Below are positions 8,800-19,680 of a DNA stretch of 50,226 nt, piece by piece (positions within the stretch are counted from its first letter, which is position 1; every line of letters starts with the position of its first letter). A program made the position numbers and the translations under genes. This stretch comes from an uncultured Pelagibacteraceae bacterium (GTDB lineage Bacteria > Pseudomonadota > Alphaproteobacteria > Pelagibacterales > Pelagibacteraceae). The stretch lies in the NCBI GenBank assembly GCA_902518595.1, contig CABYGR010000003.1:1-50226 (forward strand), given 5' to 3'. The notes beneath the pieces are model-generated. The model ran no database searches. It was not told where the DNA came from and worked only from the letters and a program-made list of their open reading frames with translations.

Positions 8800-11511
8800 T
8801 TAACCATGTCTTTCACATGGTTGAGGGCTTATCTTCCAGCAAACAGGACATTTATTCCCCTCTGCTTTAAAAGTTTCAACTTCAATTTTGGATTTGTCAT
8901 CTTTGTCAATAACTGCTGATGAAGTAATGCATAATTCTGAAAAATCTATATCTTTTGCTAACTCCAAATATTCTGCATTTAATTTAATTTTTAAAGACGC
9001 TTCCAAACTAGATCCAATTATTTTTTCGGTTCTTTTTTGTTCTATACTTAAATTACAAATATCTCTAATTTTAATTAATTCTGACCATTTGGTATTTAAT
9101 TTATCATCTTTCATTATATCTGGAAAATCTAAAAATTTCTCTAAATGGATACTTTTATTTTTGTTATTAATTAATCTAAAGATTTCTTCTGTTGTGAATG
9201 AAAGTATTGGAGCAAACCATTTCAATAAAGATTCTAGTATAACTTTTAAAATCAATATTACAGATTTTCTTTTTTCTGAGTTTATTGAATCACAATATAA
9301 GCAGTCTTTTCTAATATCGAAATAAAAAGCTGAAAGATCAACAGTACAAAAGTTTAATAATTCTTTATATAAATTGTGAAAATCATAATCTTTAAAATAT
9401 TCTTTAAAATTTTGATCTAATAAATAAATTTTATGAAGCATAAATCGTTCAAGTTCTGGAAGTTTTTTAATATTTATTTGTTTTAAATCTATAGGTTCAA
9501 AGTTATCATTTATATTTCCAAGTAAATATCTAAAAGTATTTCTGATTTTTCTATAAGAATCCGAGTGTTGATCTAAAATTGAATAATCTATTCTTAAATC
9601 TTCTGCATAATTAGACGATGCTACCCAAATTCTTAAAATATCAGCTCCATATTTTTTTAAAATGTCTTCAGGAGCTATCACATTTCCGAGTGATTTTGAC
9701 ATTTTTAATCCTTTACCATCTACTACAAAACCATGAGATAAAATTGAGTCAAATGGAGCTCTTCCTCTAGTTCCACAAGACTCTAACAAAGAAGAATGAA
9801 ACCAACCTCTATGTTGATCTGAACCCTCAAGATACATTGATGCAGGCCATTTTAAATCTTTTCTTTTTTCAAGGACAAATGAATGGGTTGAGCCACTATC
9901 AAACCAAACCTCAACAATATCACTTAGTTTTTCATAATCTTCAGCTTTATATTTGCTTCCTAAAAATTTTTGGGGATTATCTGAAAACCAGCAATCAGAA
10001 CCTTCTTTTTCGTAAATATCTGCTATATTTTCTATCACTTCATCATCGACAAGTACTTCCTTCGTTTCTTTATTAATAAAAATTGGTAGTGGAACTCCCC
10101 AAACTCTTTGTCTCGAGACACACCAGTCTGGTCTTGTCTCAATCATTGATTTTATTCTTTCCTTTCCCTTGCTAGGATAAAAAGTGGTATCGTCTATTGC
10201 TTTAAGTGCTTTATCTCTCAGCTTATGGCTTTCCATAGAAATAAACCATTGGGGTGTTGCCCTGTGTACTAAAGGTGCTTTAGACCTCCAAGAGTGTGGA
10301 TAAGAGTGTGTAAGTTTACCATTGGCCAAAAGGCCTTTGAGTTCCTTAAGTTTTTCAATCACAATATTATTAGCTTTAAAAATGTGTATTCCTTCAAATA
10401 TTGGTATGTGTTTTGTATACTTTCCATCGCCATCAACTGTTTCAACTGCTTTAATTCCATTATTGATACACAGATTAAAATCATCAGGCCCATGGCTTGG
10501 AGCGCAATGAACTATTCCCGTCCCCTGTTCTGTAGTAACAAATCTTGCCTCCAACATTGGAATGTCGTATTCATATCCAATTTTATGAAATGGATGGCTA
10601 CAAACAGTTCCTTCAAGCTTTTTTCCTTTAAATTCTGATATAATTTTTATCTTACATTCTGTATCTTTTGAGACAGATTGTAAAAGAGACTTTGCAATAA
10701 CTATTTTTTCATTTTGTAATTTATTTTTGTTATCTATCTCACAAAAAACATAATCTAAGCTTTGATTAAAGGCTAATGCTTTGTTTGCAGGTATTGTCCA
10801 TGGAGTAGTTGTCCAAATAAGAATGTTAGATCCAACAAGTTCTTTTATTTTTGATTTTTTAATTGGAAAAGCAGCATAAATAGTATCTGATTCATGATCT
10901 TGATATTCAACTTCAGCATCTGCTAAAGCTGTTTTTTCTACTGTTGACCATAAAACAGGTTTAAATCCTCTATAAAGACTTCCCTCTTTTAAAAATTTTC
11001 CCAGTTCTCTGACTATTTGAGCCTCTGCATCATAACTCATAGTTGAATAATAATTTTGCCAATCTCCAATAACTCCTAAACGTTTAAATTGACCTTTGTG
11101 AACTTCAATCCATTTTTCTGCAAAATTTCTACATTCTTTTCTAAACTCGACAATTGGTATTTCATTTTTATTTTTTTTATTTTTTTTGTATTGTTCTTCA
11201 ATCTTCCATTCAATTGGTAATCCGTGACAATCCCACCCTGGAACATACACAGAGTCTTTGCCTTCCATCTGATGAAATTTTACAATTATATCTTTTAAAA
11301 TTTTATTAAGCGCTGTTCCCATATGTATATTGCCATTTGCATATGGAGGACCATCATGAAGAATGAACTTTTCTTGTCCTTTTCTTGAGCTTCTCAATTC
11401 CTCATACAAACCAATTTCATCCCAATATTTCAATATTTCAGGTTCTTTAGTTGGCAAATTAGCCTTCATAGAAAAAGCGGTTTTAGGTAGGTTAATTTGA
11501 GATTTGTTCAT
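8800..11511 (-). CDS. ileS: Isoleucyl-tRNA synthetase
   Basis: 903 aa; HDGPPYANGNIHMGTALNK (HIGH-type), KMSKSLGNVI (KMSKS), C-terminal CPVCWK. Confidence 0.97.
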   Translation of the reverse strand: MNKSQINLPKTAFSMKANLPTKEPEILKYWDEIGLYEELRSSRKGQEKFILHDGPPYANGNIHMGTALNKILKDIIVKFHQMEGKDSVYVPGWDCHGLPIEWKIEEQYKKNKKNKNEIPIVEFRKECRNFAEKWIEVHKGQFKRLGVIGDWQNYYSTMSYDAEAQIVRELGKFLKEGSLYRGFKPVLWSTVEKTALADAEVEYQDHESDTIYAAFPIKKSKIKELVGSNILIWTTTPWTIPANKALAFNQSLDYVFCEIDNKNKLQNEKIVIAKSLLQSVSKDTECKIKIISEFKGKKLEGTVCSHPFHKIGYEYDIPMLEARFVTTEQGTGIVHCAPSHGPDDFNLCINNGIKAVETVDGDGKYTKHIPIFEGIHIFKANNIVIEKLKELKGLLANGKLTHSYPHSWRSKAPLVHRATPQWFISMESHKLRDKALKAIDDTTFYPSKGKERIKSMIETRPDWCVSRQRVWGVPLPIFINKETKEVLVDDEVIENIADIYEKEGSDCWFSDNPQKFLGSKYKAEDYEKLSDIVEVWFDSGSTHSFVLEKRKDLKWPASMYLEGSDQHRGWFHSSLLESCGTRGRAPFDSILSHGFVVDGKGLKMSKSLGNVIAPEDILKKYGADILRIWVASSNYAEDLRIDYSILDQHSDSYRKIRNTFRYLLGNINDNFEPIDLKQINIKKLPELERFMLHKIYLLDQNFKEYFKDYDFHNLYKELLNFCTVDLSAFYFDIRKDCLYCDSINSEKRKSVILILKVILESLLKWFAPILSFTTEEIFRLINNKNKSIHLEKFLDFPDIMKDDKLNTKWSELIKIRDICNLSIEQKRTEKIIGSSLEASLKIKLNAEYLELAKDIDFSELCITSSAVIDKDDKSKIEVETFKAEGNKCPVCWKISPQPCERHG

Positions 11512-12440
11512 TATACTTTCTTGGCAACTAATAAATCACTTTTAATTTGTTTTTTTAATTGTTTAGTATCTTTAAATTTTTTTTCTTTCCTTATAAATTT
11601 TAAAAACTCTACTGTTAAATACTTATTATAAAGATTTCCAGAAAAATTAAACAAGTGAACTTCCAGAAGCAATTTCTTTTGATTAAAAGTAGGTCTGTAA
11701 CCTAAATTTGCAATACCTTTAATAAATGAATTGCTTTTCTCTGTTTTAACTTTAACTGCATAAACTCCTGGTTTAGCTAAAACATAATCTTTTATATCTA
11801 AATTGCATGTTGGAAATCCAATTTTCTTACCAATTTGTCTTCCTTTTTCAACTTTTCCTATAATACTCCAATTTCTTTTTAAATACTTATTTGCTTTTTC
11901 TAAAAAACCTATCTGTAAAAGATTTCTAATTAAGGAAGATGATACAACTTTCTTCTTTATAATTTTGGGTTCTGATTTTATTATTTTATATCCATATTTT
12001 TTTTCTAAACTAATTAATTGAGAAACGTTACCCTCTCTTTTATTTCCATATCTAAAATTATTACTTACAAAAACAAATTTCGCATTTAGTTTTTTGTAAA
12101 TAATATTCTTAACAAAATCTAAAGACTTTATTTTAGAAAATTTTTTATCAAATTTTTTATTGATCATAAAATCAACACTTAGATTTTTTAACAACTGACT
12201 TTTTTGCTTTAGATTAGAAATTCTAAAATTCTTTATTTTTTTATTAAAAAACATTTTTGGCATTGGCTCGAAAGTTAAAACTCCAATATTTAATTTAAAT
12301 CTTTTTTTATATTTTTTTGCAAGTTCAAATAATTTTCTATGACCTATATGGACACCATCAAAATTACCAATTAAAATAATCGAATTTTTATGTCTTTGTT
12401 TGATTTTAAAATTTTTGTATATAAAAGTTGATTTTACCAT
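11511..12440 (-). CDS. ribF: Bifunctional riboflavin kinase/FMN adenylyltransferase
   Basis: 309 aa; GNFDGVHIGHRKLF, GRQIGKKIGFPTCNL, KPGVYAVKV. Confidence 0.93.
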   Translation of the reverse strand: MVKSTFIYKNFKIKQRHKNSIILIGNFDGVHIGHRKLFELAKKYKKRFKLNIGVLTFEPMPKMFFNKKIKNFRISNLKQKSQLLKNLSVDFMINKKFDKKFSKIKSLDFVKNIIYKKLNAKFVFVSNNFRYGNKREGNVSQLISLEKKYGYKIIKSEPKIIKKKVVSSSLIRNLLQIGFLEKANKYLKRNWSIIGKVEKGRQIGKKIGFPTCNLDIKDYVLAKPGVYAVKVKTEKSNSFIKGIANLGYRPTFNQKKLLLEVHLFNFSGNLYNKYLTVEFLKFIRKEKKFKDTKQLKKQIKSDLLVAKKV

Positions 12441-13252
12441 TTTAATTGTGATTGAGTATAATTACAAATTACTTCATAATTTTTTGAAACTTGACTAAGC
12501 CCCTCTTTTTCTATTTCATTTTTATGAATACCATTACTAATTAATAGCGAATCATAATTAAGAAGATTAGCACCTTTGATATCAGTATTTAAATTATCTC
12601 CTATACAAAGTATTTTTTTATTTTTATTATTAATTGATTGTTTGTAAACTTCAGGATAAGGCTTTCCAAAATAAACAACTTCACCACCAAGTTTTTCAAA
12701 TATCATAGCTACAGACCCTGCACACAATTCTCTTTTATCTCCCTTATCAACAATTAAGTCTGGATTCGTACATATCATTTTTTTATCTATTTTTTTTTCT
12801 AACAATTTTTTGTAAAACTTTAAATCTTTGTCATGTTCATCAAATAAACCTGTACATAATATATATTCAATGTTATCTAAATTTTCAGATCTCATACTTT
12901 TAAAATCTTTAAATAAATCAAAATCTCTAGGTGGTCCTATATGATAAAACTTTTGATTAAAAAAATTATTTCTTAAATAATTTAATGCTGCTTCACCTGA
13001 AGTAAATACATGGTCGCCTATCTCTTTTTTAAGACCCATTTTTTTCAAGAAAATTTTAACAGGTTCAGTGGGTCTTGGAGCATTTGTCAATAAAACATAA
13101 TCTTTTTTAATTTTTGATAATTCATCAAGTACTCTAATTGCTTCTTTATGTAATGAAATTCCATTGTGAACAACTCCCCACAAATCAATATAAAATAAGC
13201 TATATTTTTCAGCTATAGAGCTCAGTCCTTCTTGATCTAAATTTTTAGTCAT
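12434..13252 (-). CDS. HAD-superfamily class IIA hydrolase (TIGR01459-like)
   Basis: 272 aa; FYIDLWGVVHNG, LLTNAPRP, GKPYPEVY, CIGDNLNTDIKGAN. Confidence 0.82.
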   Translation of the reverse strand: MTKNLDQEGLSSIAEKYSLFYIDLWGVVHNGISLHKEAIRVLDELSKIKKDYVLLTNAPRPTEPVKIFLKKMGLKKEIGDHVFTSGEAALNYLRNNFFNQKFYHIGPPRDFDLFKDFKSMRSENLDNIEYILCTGLFDEHDKDLKFYKKLLEKKIDKKMICTNPDLIVDKGDKRELCAGSVAMIFEKLGGEVVYFGKPYPEVYKQSINNKNKKILCIGDNLNTDIKGANLLNYDSLLISNGIHKNEIEKEGLSQVSKNYEVICNYTQSQLKW

Positions 13253-13319
13253 AAAATAATCTATAAACCATTAAACCCCATATTTCCTTTATTTTTTAAC
13301 AAGTAATTTTAGGGGCCAT

Positions 13320-13347
13320 CTTGAAATAGCAATCCTAATATCTATAT
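13320..13347 (+). promoter_or_regulatory. Candidate heat-shock (RpoH-type) promoter upstream of groES
   Basis: CTTGAAA (13320-13326), 15-nt spacer, CTATAT (13342-13347); same architecture and spacing as upstream of hsp20. Confidence 0.6.
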
Positions 13348-13373
13348 GAAGTTCATACTTAAAGGAGAATTTT

Positions 13374-13664
13374 ATGAAATTTAGACCGTTACACGATAGA
13401 GTTTTAATAGAAGTTTTAGACAGCAGTGAAAAAACTTCTGGTGGAATAATCATTCCAGACACTGCACAAGAAAAACCTCAAGAAGGTAAAGTTGTTGCTG
13501 TTGGAGGGGGTGCAAAAACTGAAGATGGTAAAAAAATTCCAATGGATGTTAAAGTTGGTGACAAAGTTTTATTTGGCAAATGGTCAGGAACTGAAGTCAA
13601 AATTGATGGAAAAGAATACAGCATAATGAAAGAATCTGACATTATGGGTATTTCAAGCAAATAG
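13374..13664 (+). CDS. groES: Co-chaperonin GroES
   Basis: 96 aa; [44 protein letters not shown] upstream. Confidence 0.98.
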   Translation: MKFRPLHDRVLIEVLDSSEKTSGGIIIPDTAQEKPQEGKVVAVGGGAKTEDGKKIPMDVKVGDKVLFGKWSGTEVKIDGKEYSIMKESDIMGISSK

Positions 13665-13674
13665 TTTAATTTAA

Positions 13675-15335
<1,661 letters not shown>

Positions 15336-15347
<12 letters not shown>

Positions 15348-15404
15348 CCCCATTGTTCTCAAACAAAAATTCAAAAAGGGCAGTTTTTACTGCCCTTTTT
15401 TTTT
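15336..15404. repeat. Direct repeat, left copy: groEL 3' end plus terminator
   Basis: ATGGGAATGTAACCCCATTGTTCTCAAACAAAAATTCAAAAAGGGCAGTTTTTACTGCCCT9; near-identical block at 17602..17670. Confidence 0.95.
15373..15404 (+). terminator. Rho-independent terminator of groESL
   Basis: AAAAAGGGCAGT-TTTT-ACTGCCC followed by T9. Confidence 0.93.
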
Positions 15405-15423
15405 ATCTTAACGAAAGTCATTA

Positions 15424-15456
15424 GTGATGAAGGAGTGATGAAGGAATGATGAAGGA
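15424..15456. repeat. Three tandem 11-bp repeats at the left inner end of the island
   Basis: GTGATGAAGGA GTGATGAAGGA ATGATGAAGGA. Confidence 0.93.
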
Positions 15457-15462
15457 TTGTAC

Positions 15463-16146
15463 CTATTTTTTTAAAATCAAACAAATACCAGTACATTTAC
15501 TCGATGTTTTAAAATCATTAGATTTATTCAATTCAAAAACCTGGTAGATGCCATTTTCTATAGTTAATTCTAAAAAGTTTTTTTTCTTTTTTTCAAAATA
15601 GTAATTTAAAACTTTAGTAATTTTTTTAGAGTTTTTTATATAGATCTTCTCATATCTTAAAGGTTCTTCATATTTTAATTGATCGGGTAATTTTAAACCT
15701 AGTTGAAAAAGAGATGGTAATTGATAAATACATAATTTATTATCATTAACTTCTAATTGACACCTAAAATTTTTTTTTTCGTATTTTAAATAAGAATTTT
15801 TAATCTTAGAACTGCCACCATTTAAAAAAAAAACTTCACTAGGTTTTTTGTCTTTATTTACATAAATAGAACCACTTTCCATTTCAAACATAGTAACAAC
15901 TTCTGATATTTTTTTTTTATAATCTTTAAAATCTCTCATTAAAATATCATAAGTTCCTTTGTGATTTGATTTGTTTTTAATTGTGTAAGAGAGACCATCT
16001 TGAACATGTTCGATATATTCTAAAGGTAACACTCCATCAAAAAAAAATTGATAATTTTCAGGATTAGTTATTGATTTTTTATTAGATATATGAATTACAT
16101 TACTTAGTTGTGATTGATCAAATTTATAATTTTTAATTTCCTTCAT
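15463..16146 (-). CDS. Hypothetical protein, orphan island gene B
   Basis: 227 aa intact ORF; no recognisable motif; 8-bp gap from the upstream ORF suggests an operon. Confidence 0.7.
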   Translation of the reverse strand: MKEIKNYKFDQSQLSNVIHISNKKSITNPENYQFFFDGVLPLEYIEHVQDGLSYTIKNKSNHKGTYDILMRDFKDYKKKISEVVTMFEMESGSIYVNKDKKPSEVFFLNGGSSKIKNSYLKYEKKNFRCQLEVNDNKLCIYQLPSLFQLGLKLPDQLKYEEPLRYEKIYIKNSKKITKVLNYYFEKKKKNFLELTIENGIYQVFELNKSNDFKTSSKCTGICLILKK

Positions 16147-16154
16147 TCTTAAAT

Positions 16155-17471
16155 TTAATCTTTTAATAATTTTTTCACTTTAGACATAAATTTTTTATTT
16201 TTTTTAAGTTTCTCTCCAATATCAGCAGTGAAATTTATATCTAATTTTATTAATTCGTTCATTAATAACACATCGTTAAATATTGTTGATGGCATGTAAT
16301 TTTTGACCAAATCTTCCAATTTATCTTTATTTGTATGAAAAACTTTAATTATAAACTTTTTATTATTTCCTCTAAATAATCTAAGAATTCTTATTTCCTC
16401 TTTTAATGATTTGCTTTCTTGAACTTTTTTCGGCACATAATCTAATAATCCCTCAAGATCATCATAAGAATAAATTATGTCTTCGATAAACTTAGTACTA
16501 TTTCTATAATTAAATCTGTTACTCATAACAAACTTAAAAAAAGAGTCACCTTTGAACTTTCCTCTAATTTTTGATCTTCTATATCCAGGACTACTACTAC
16601 CACCCAAAATCCAAGACACCTGTTTCCAACTTTTAAAATGTTTAGTAAAATATTTTTCTGGATTTGAGATTGCCATTTTCTGAGCAAAGTAACTTTCTCC
16701 TTTAGTGTTATGATAATTAAAATAATCCTCTTCGTTTTTAAAATGAGGTTTGGTCTGATGTTTTAAATTATAACCTTCTTTATAAATGCGATTATAACTT
16801 TTACTATATGTAAAAATTTTATATTGTTTTACAATGATTTCTTTTTTATCAGGATAAGTCGATTTATCTCCCCTTTTTAAAATATTAATTAATTCTGAAC
16901 TTTTTGGTTTTTGACTAAATATTTTAGCAACTTGTGTGAACTCCATTTCCATTGCTCTGCTACAATGTTGAAAGAAGAATAAATAATATTTTTTGATATT
17001 TTTAATATAAAGACAATAATAGTCTCTGAAGATACCAAATTCATGAGGGTCTTTATGAGTATGTTTTGTATAGGTTACTTGTCCATAAAAAGTGATGTCA
17101 AAATCTTTTTTAAAATATCTAAAAAATTCACCACACTCTAAATGAACCCCCAAAAGAGACTCGACATCTCCTCTATCTTTTCCTCTAGTATTTAAAATAT
17201 TATTTGTCTCAAAAAAATATTTTTTGATGTCATTATCCGTATAATTATTTTTATATTTTTTTACAAAATTATCAAAAACATGATTATTTGAATTGGAAAA
17301 TTGTGAATGATTTATCTCATATTTTAATTGATCTATATCTCTAACGCTGTCTAAAATCACATCTTCAAGGAAATTAAATTCCTCTTTTTTATATTTATCC
17401 TTCGCATTTTTTAAATTTATTGAAAAGGCATGTGGATCAAAATTCTTGTAAATAAAATCTATTTCTTTCAT
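16155..17471 (-). CDS. Hypothetical protein, orphan island gene A
   Basis: 438 aa intact ORF beginning MKEIDFIYKNFDPHAFS; C-terminal helical segment (NNKKFIIKVFHTNKDKLEDLVKNYMPSTIFNDVLLMNELIKLD) faintly resembles DUF4116 repeats; otherwise unrecognised. Confidence 0.75.
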   Translation of the reverse strand: MKEIDFIYKNFDPHAFSINLKNAKDKYKKEEFNFLEDVILDSVRDIDQLKYEINHSQFSNSNNHVFDNFVKKYKNNYTDNDIKKYFFETNNILNTRGKDRGDVESLLGVHLECGEFFRYFKKDFDITFYGQVTYTKHTHKDPHEFGIFRDYYCLYIKNIKKYYLFFFQHCSRAMEMEFTQVAKIFSQKPKSSELINILKRGDKSTYPDKKEIIVKQYKIFTYSKSYNRIYKEGYNLKHQTKPHFKNEEDYFNYHNTKGESYFAQKMAISNPEKYFTKHFKSWKQVSWILGGSSSPGYRRSKIRGKFKGDSFFKFVMSNRFNYRNSTKFIEDIIYSYDDLEGLLDYVPKKVQESKSLKEEIRILRLFRGNNKKFIIKVFHTNKDKLEDLVKNYMPSTIFNDVLLMNELIKLDINFTADIGEKLKKNKKFMSKVKKLLKD

Positions 17472-17510
17472 TTTCCAATCTTAACCCTACTCCTCAATCA
17501 AATCACCTTT

Positions 17511-17558
17511 TGAATTGCTTTGAAATTGCTTTAAATAGTGATGAAGAGTGATGAAGGA
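17511..17558. repeat. 11-bp-phased direct repeats at the right inner end of the island
   Basis: TGAATTGCTTT / GAAATTGCTTT (17511-17532), then GTGATGAAGA / GTGATGAAGGA (17538-17558). Confidence 0.85.
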
Positions 17559-17601
17559 ATTTTCAAAATGTTAAGTAAATCAAGTATTATTAGAAACCAG
17601 T

Positions 17602-17670
17602 ATGAGAATGTAATCCCCATTGTTCTCAAATAAAAATTCTAAAAGGGCAGTTTTTACTGCCCTTTTTTTT
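17602..17670. repeat. Direct repeat, right copy: groEL-3'-end-like sequence plus terminator
   Basis: ATGAGAATGTAATCCCCATTGTTCTCAAATAAAAATTCTAAAAGGGCAGTTTTTACTGCCCT8; 3 substitutions, 1 indel and a T-run length change versus 15336..15404. Confidence 0.95.
17641..17670 (+). terminator. Rho-independent terminator, duplicate of the groEL terminator
   Basis: GGGCAGT-TTTT-ACTGCCC-T8. Confidence 0.9.
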
Positions 17671-17775
17671 ACTACAAATTTTTATTAAAAATTGTAATTC
17701 TTAAAAATATCAAAAATAGTCTACTTTTGATAATCTATTAATACAAATTTAAAAATATTTAATTTTTTAAAATAT

Positions 17776-19125
17776 ATGTTCAAAAAATTTTTTTCGTATC
17801 CAGTATTCCTAGTAATTGTATTGTCAATAATTGGCTCTCTATTTTATGGTTACTTAGTAAAATATTTTACGGCAGGAGGGCAAAAATTTATTTTTTTAAA
17901 AGAAATTATAATAACTTCTACCGAAATAACTCAGGCGGCAATTAATATGATACAATCTAAATCTTTTAATCCCAATAAACCATTAATTAGTGTCAGACAC
18001 AAAGATAAAAAAAGATTTGAAAAATTTATAAATAATAAAAGAAATGCTCTTTTAATATTACCTAGATACGATCATAGTATAAGTAGATCAGTAGTTGATG
18101 TCATAGATCTAAAAAATTTTGAAACTATTCACACATATAAACACGATATTTCCGAAATGATATTACAAATTAAAAATTTAGAAGAATTCCCTAGAATTGA
18201 TATAGAAGATTCTCCAATAAGATTTAGATATTTTCATCCTTTAATTTTTGATGATGGATCGTTAATAAGCTATAGCCATTATTCTGTAATGTTTAAAATT
18301 GATTTTTGTTCAAAATTAAAATGGATAAATGATGAAGAAAGATTTCATCATAGCCAAATGTTAAATCATGAAGGGAGTATATGGGTAGGAGGTCAACTTA
18401 ATCCACAATCAAAACATGTAATTAAATATCAAATTAATGGTTTTGATGATGACTCAATTGTTAAAATAGATACTGATGGTAAAATACTTTTTAAAAAAAG
18501 TGTAATTGAAATTTTAATCGACAATAAAATCTTACCAAATAATTATGCATACTCATCATCAAAATCTGGGGAACTGGATCCTATTCACTTAAATGATATT
18601 GAACCTGCGCTTAATGATTCTCAGTATTGGGAACAAGGTGATGTTTTTTTAAGTATAAGAAATCAGTCTGCTATTGCTCATTATAGACCAAGTAATAATA
18701 AAATTATAAATTATATAACTGGTCCTTTTGCTCATCAACATGATGTAGATATCATATCCGATAAAGAAATTTCAATTTTCAATAATAATAGTTTTTTTGT
18801 AAATAATGAGTTTTCGGAAATTTTAATTTATAATTTTGAAACAAATGAGTTTACAAAAGTTTTAAACGATCAGCTTCAAAAAGAAAAATTTAAAACAATT
18901 TATGGAGGATTATCTCATTACTTAAAAGATGGATCTTTTATTGTTGATGAAGATGAATTTGCAAGATTAATTTTGTTTAACAAAAAGGGTGAAAAAGAAT
19001 GGGAATTTATTAATAAAGATAAAAATGGAAATATTGGATTAATAGATTGGAGTAGAATTATAGAGGATGAATTTTTTATTGAAAAATTCAAATCATTAGT
19101 TGAAAATAAAAAATGTTCAAATTAA
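17776..19125 (+). CDS. Membrane-anchored arylsulfotransferase (ASST)-like protein
   Basis: 449 aa; N-terminal TM; HSQMLNHEGSIW, DPIHLNDIEPAL, FLSIRNQSAIAHYRP, GPFAHQHDVDI match the ASST-type His/HQHD pattern. Confidence 0.65.
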   Translation: MFKKFFSYPVFLVIVLSIIGSLFYGYLVKYFTAGGQKFIFLKEIIITSTEITQAAINMIQSKSFNPNKPLISVRHKDKKRFEKFINNKRNALLILPRYDHSISRSVVDVIDLKNFETIHTYKHDISEMILQIKNLEEFPRIDIEDSPIRFRYFHPLIFDDGSLISYSHYSVMFKIDFCSKLKWINDEERFHHSQMLNHEGSIWVGGQLNPQSKHVIKYQINGFDDDSIVKIDTDGKILFKKSVIEILIDNKILPNNYAYSSSKSGELDPIHLNDIEPALNDSQYWEQGDVFLSIRNQSAIAHYRPSNNKIINYITGPFAHQHDVDIISDKEISIFNNNSFFVNNEFSEILIYNFETNEFTKVLNDQLQKEKFKTIYGGLSHYLKDGSFIVDEDEFARLILFNKKGEKEWEFINKDKNGNIGLIDWSRIIEDEFFIEKFKSLVENKKCSN

Positions 19126-19322
19126 TATACATAATTACTTTATTTTTTCTTACTACTTCATCGTCTTATGCATATTTAGGACCTGGACTAGGTGGAGGGG
19201 TAATAGCAGCGACCTTAGGAATTATAGTTGCATTATTTGCAGCTTTATTTGGATTAATTTGGTTTCCAATAAAAAGAATTCTTAAAAAAAGAAAAGAAAA
19301 AAAACAGAACAAAATTGATTAA
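19113..19322 (+). CDS. Small membrane protein with YLGPGLGGG motif
   Basis: 69 aa; signal-like N-terminus, one hydrophobic helix, basic tail; overlaps both neighbours. Confidence 0.7.
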   Translation: MFKLIYIITLFFLTTSSSYAYLGPGLGGGVIAATLGIIVALFAALFGLIWFPIKRILKKRKEKKQNKID

Positions 19323-19680
19323 TCAATTATTACTAATTTTTTCAGCAATAATTATTTATGAGTTTGTAAGATTTACAAAGTTTATAACAATTGCAAAATC
19401 TAGTTTAAAAATTAATAAAAAAATTTTTAAGTTATTCGCTTATAAGAAAGTATCAGATCTAAGAAAACAAAGGCTAATATTTTATTACTCTAAATCTTTA
19501 TTTATCTCTTCAATTAAAATAATTAGTATAATCGTAATTATAATTATTTTTATGTTTATTTTAAATTTATTATCTTATTCATTTTTAAATTTTGTTATTT
19601 CTATCTTTGGAATTTTTGAAATGATTGTATTTTTAATAATCTATTATCAGTTTAAAAAAAAAATTAATGCAAAACTATAG
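19315..19680 (+). CDS. Hypothetical membrane protein
   Basis: 121 aa, TTG start, hydrophobic segments; overlaps both neighbours. Confidence 0.55.
   Translation: MINQLLLIFSAIIIYEFVRFTKFITIAKSSLKINKKIFKLFAYKKVSDLRKQRLIFYYSKSLFISSIKIISIIVIIIIFMFILNLLSYSFLNFVISIFGIFEMIVFLIIYYQFKKKINAKL

Noticed and set aside
13261-13373. CIRCE element upstream of groES
   Set aside because: No TTAGCACTC-N9-GAGTGCTAA-type inverted repeat present; an RpoH-type promoter fits better
15424-15456. CRISPR array interpretation of the 11-bp repeats
   Set aside because: Repeats are tandem, 11 bp, without spacers and without cas genes
17671-17700. Inverted repeat ACAAATTTTTATTAAAAATTGT as a possible transposon end
   Set aside because: AT-only low-complexity palindrome, common by chance in this composition, with no partner elsewhere at the island
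19100-19285. 61 aa ORF overlapping the 69 aa YLGPGLGGG protein in another frame
   Set aside because: The competing frame encodes a sensible signal/TM protein; this one is low-complexity
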